DNA of 55,984 nucleotides from an uncultured Gammaproteobacteria bacterium (lineage in GTDB: Bacteria > Pseudomonadota > Gammaproteobacteria > Eutrophobiales > Eutrophobiaceae), in NCBI GenBank assembly GCA_938084745.1, contig CALKEZ010000046.1:1-55984 (forward strand). Direction: 5' to 3'. This document shows, one piece after another, positions 55,112-55,984 of the stretch (the stretch's first letter is position 1; each line of letters begins with the position of its first letter). The notes beneath the pieces were generated by a model that had not been told where the DNA came from, did no database searches, and saw only the letters and a list, made by a program, of their open reading frames with translations. Both the position numbers and the translations under genes were made by a program.

Positions 55112-55984
55112 CTACTTCAAGAATTCATATTCATGCTCAACAAGTTCATGCATTATTTTTCTTACTGATTTCTTGTTGCTCCAGCCTAGATACCTATTAA
55201 TTTTTTCAGGATTTCCGAGTAGACTCATGGAGTCAATAACTCTGGCCTCTGTTTTTTGAGTTTGCACATAATCATTGTAATTCAAATCAACGAACTCGAA
55301 AGCAGCTTCGCATAAATCACGAACTGAACTAAGTTTGCCAGATGCTACGACATAATCGTCCAGATTTTCAGCACAGGTCATTTTATACATTGCATCTACA
55401 TATTCTGGCGCATAACCCCAATCTCTCTTTGAATCCAAAGAATTCAAGGAAAGTTCATTCGTCAAGCCAAGCTTTATGCGCGCAGCGGCATGTGCAATTT
55501 TTTTCGTAACAAAATCGGTTGTTCTGCGAACACTTTCATGATTAAAAAGTATTGCTGAACAACACCTAAGGCCATAAATAGAGCGATATATTTTCACCAT
55601 ATTGTGAGCGTATAATTTGGCAGCACCATAGGGACTTTGAGGATTAAAAGGCGTTTTTTCTGTTTGCGGTACTTCACTTACATCACCATACATTTCACTG
55701 CTTGAAGCTTGGCAGAATACTATTTCATCCACTCGTTTAGACCGTCTGATGGCTTCCAGTATTTCTATAACGAAGACCCCATTTAATCGATGGGTTTCGT
55801 ACGGATGATCAAACATTCCACGTCCCGATGTTTTTGCAGCGAAATTAAAGAATACATGTGGTTTATATTCTTCTATGATTATTCGTATCTTGTCAGGCAA
55901 CTTATAATCAAATTCAAGTAACTCATAATTTTCGATATCACCATCAATTTTTTGCGCTTTTGCATGGGTTAGATTAGAAGTTAG
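55112..55984 (-). CDS. GDP-mannose 4,6-dehydratase-like SDR enzyme (partial, 5' end outside the window)
   Basis: The frame stays open to the window edge, so the N-terminal Rossmann GxxGxxG is missing and at least 290 residues are seen. Extended-SDR and GMD features are present: SSSEMYG with the catalytic Ser and Glu, YGAAKLYAH with the YxxxK pair, NHESVRR...FVTKKI, KRDWGYAPEYVDAM and a C-terminal LLGNPEKINRYLGW. The usual AAQSHVxxSF segment reads AAKTSGRGMFDHP, which marks a divergent subgroup. The product is expected to be a GDP-4-keto-6-deoxy sugar or a related species; the exact substrate is inference. It precedes the C-methyltransferase gene on the same strand with 64 bases between. Confidence 0.85.
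   Translation of the reverse strand, partial: LTSNLTHAKAQKIDGDIENYELLEFDYKLPDKIRIIIEEYKPHVFFNFAAKTSGRGMFDHPYETHRLNGVFVIEILEAIRRSKRVDEIVFCQASSSEMYGDVSEVPQTEKTPFNPQSPYGAAKLYAHNMVKIYRSIYGLRCCSAILFNHESVRRTTDFVTKKIAHAAARIKLGLTNELSLNSLDSKRDWGYAPEYVDAMYKMTCAENLDDYVVASGKLSSVRDLCEAAFEFVDLNYNDYVQTQKTEARVIDSMSLLGNPEKINRYLGWSNKKSVRKIMHELVEHEYEFLK

Overview
The window reads as the chromosome of a flagellated, type IV-piliated Gram-negative bacterium, almost certainly a gammaproteobacterium. The evidence is a complete gammaproteobacterial-type division and cell wall (dcw) cluster ending in lpxC, dciA and secA; a pilB-pilC-pilD-coaE-zapD-yacG block; a bamD/rluD/pgeF/clpB block; and sucCD next to pilSR. I cannot fix the order or genus from sequence alone. 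Base composition is moderate: two lines I counted in the dcw cluster are 52-55% GC. No tRNA, rRNA, CRISPR array, transposase or phage gene was seen.

Layout. (1) 76-1946: rsmI and rsgA. (2) 1986-3726, minus strand: a flagellin gene whose variable middle domain is replaced by a zinc metalloprotease domain (flagellinolysin type), preceded by a near-consensus sigma-28 flagellar promoter. No other flagellar gene is nearby. (3) 3921-5084: RNase P RNA (rnpB), a YtoQ-family gene and a small Sel1-like gene. (4) 5289-23997: the dcw operon, mraZ-rsmH-ftsL-ftsI-murE-murF-mraY-murD-ftsW-murG-murC-murB-ddl-ftsQ-ftsA-ftsZ-lpxC, with a strong promoter and an intact three-box MraZ operator. (5) 23998-30500: dciA (minus), an M23 peptidase, secA, argJ and a Nudix/ThiE-like fusion. 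(6) 30497-36006, minus: pilB-pilC-pilD-coaE-zapD-yacG. (7) 36162-42064, minus: rluD, pgeF, a glutamate dehydrogenase and clpB (with a sigma-32-like promoter). (8) 42113-44512: bamD (plus) and nadE (minus), with abutting stop codons. (9) 44625-48393: a visibly AT-rich four-gene cassette of SGNH hydrolase, SxtI/NodU-type carbamoyltransferase, SxtJ-family membrane protein and a 50-residue DUF5989 (SxtK-like) protein. (10) 48405-50446, minus: sucC-sucD. (11) 50685-53614: pilS-pilR. (12) 53818-55984, minus: a sugar C-methyltransferase and a GDP-mannose 4,6-dehydratase-like gene cut by the window edge, probably the border of a surface-glycan locus.

The dcw genes make UDP-MurNAc-pentapeptide and lipid II and assemble the FtsZ ring. 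lpxC, secA, bamD and the M23 peptidase belong to envelope biogenesis. pilBCD and pilSR belong to type IV pili, but pilA is not in the window. The two regions most worth attention are the proteolytic flagellin, which would place a protease on the flagellar filament, and the SGNH/carbamoyltransferase/SxtJ/DUF5989 cassette, an under-characterised module that I infer modifies an exported or surface molecule. TTG start codons are unusually frequent among the genes at the left end (rsmI, rsgA, the flagellin and rsmH).
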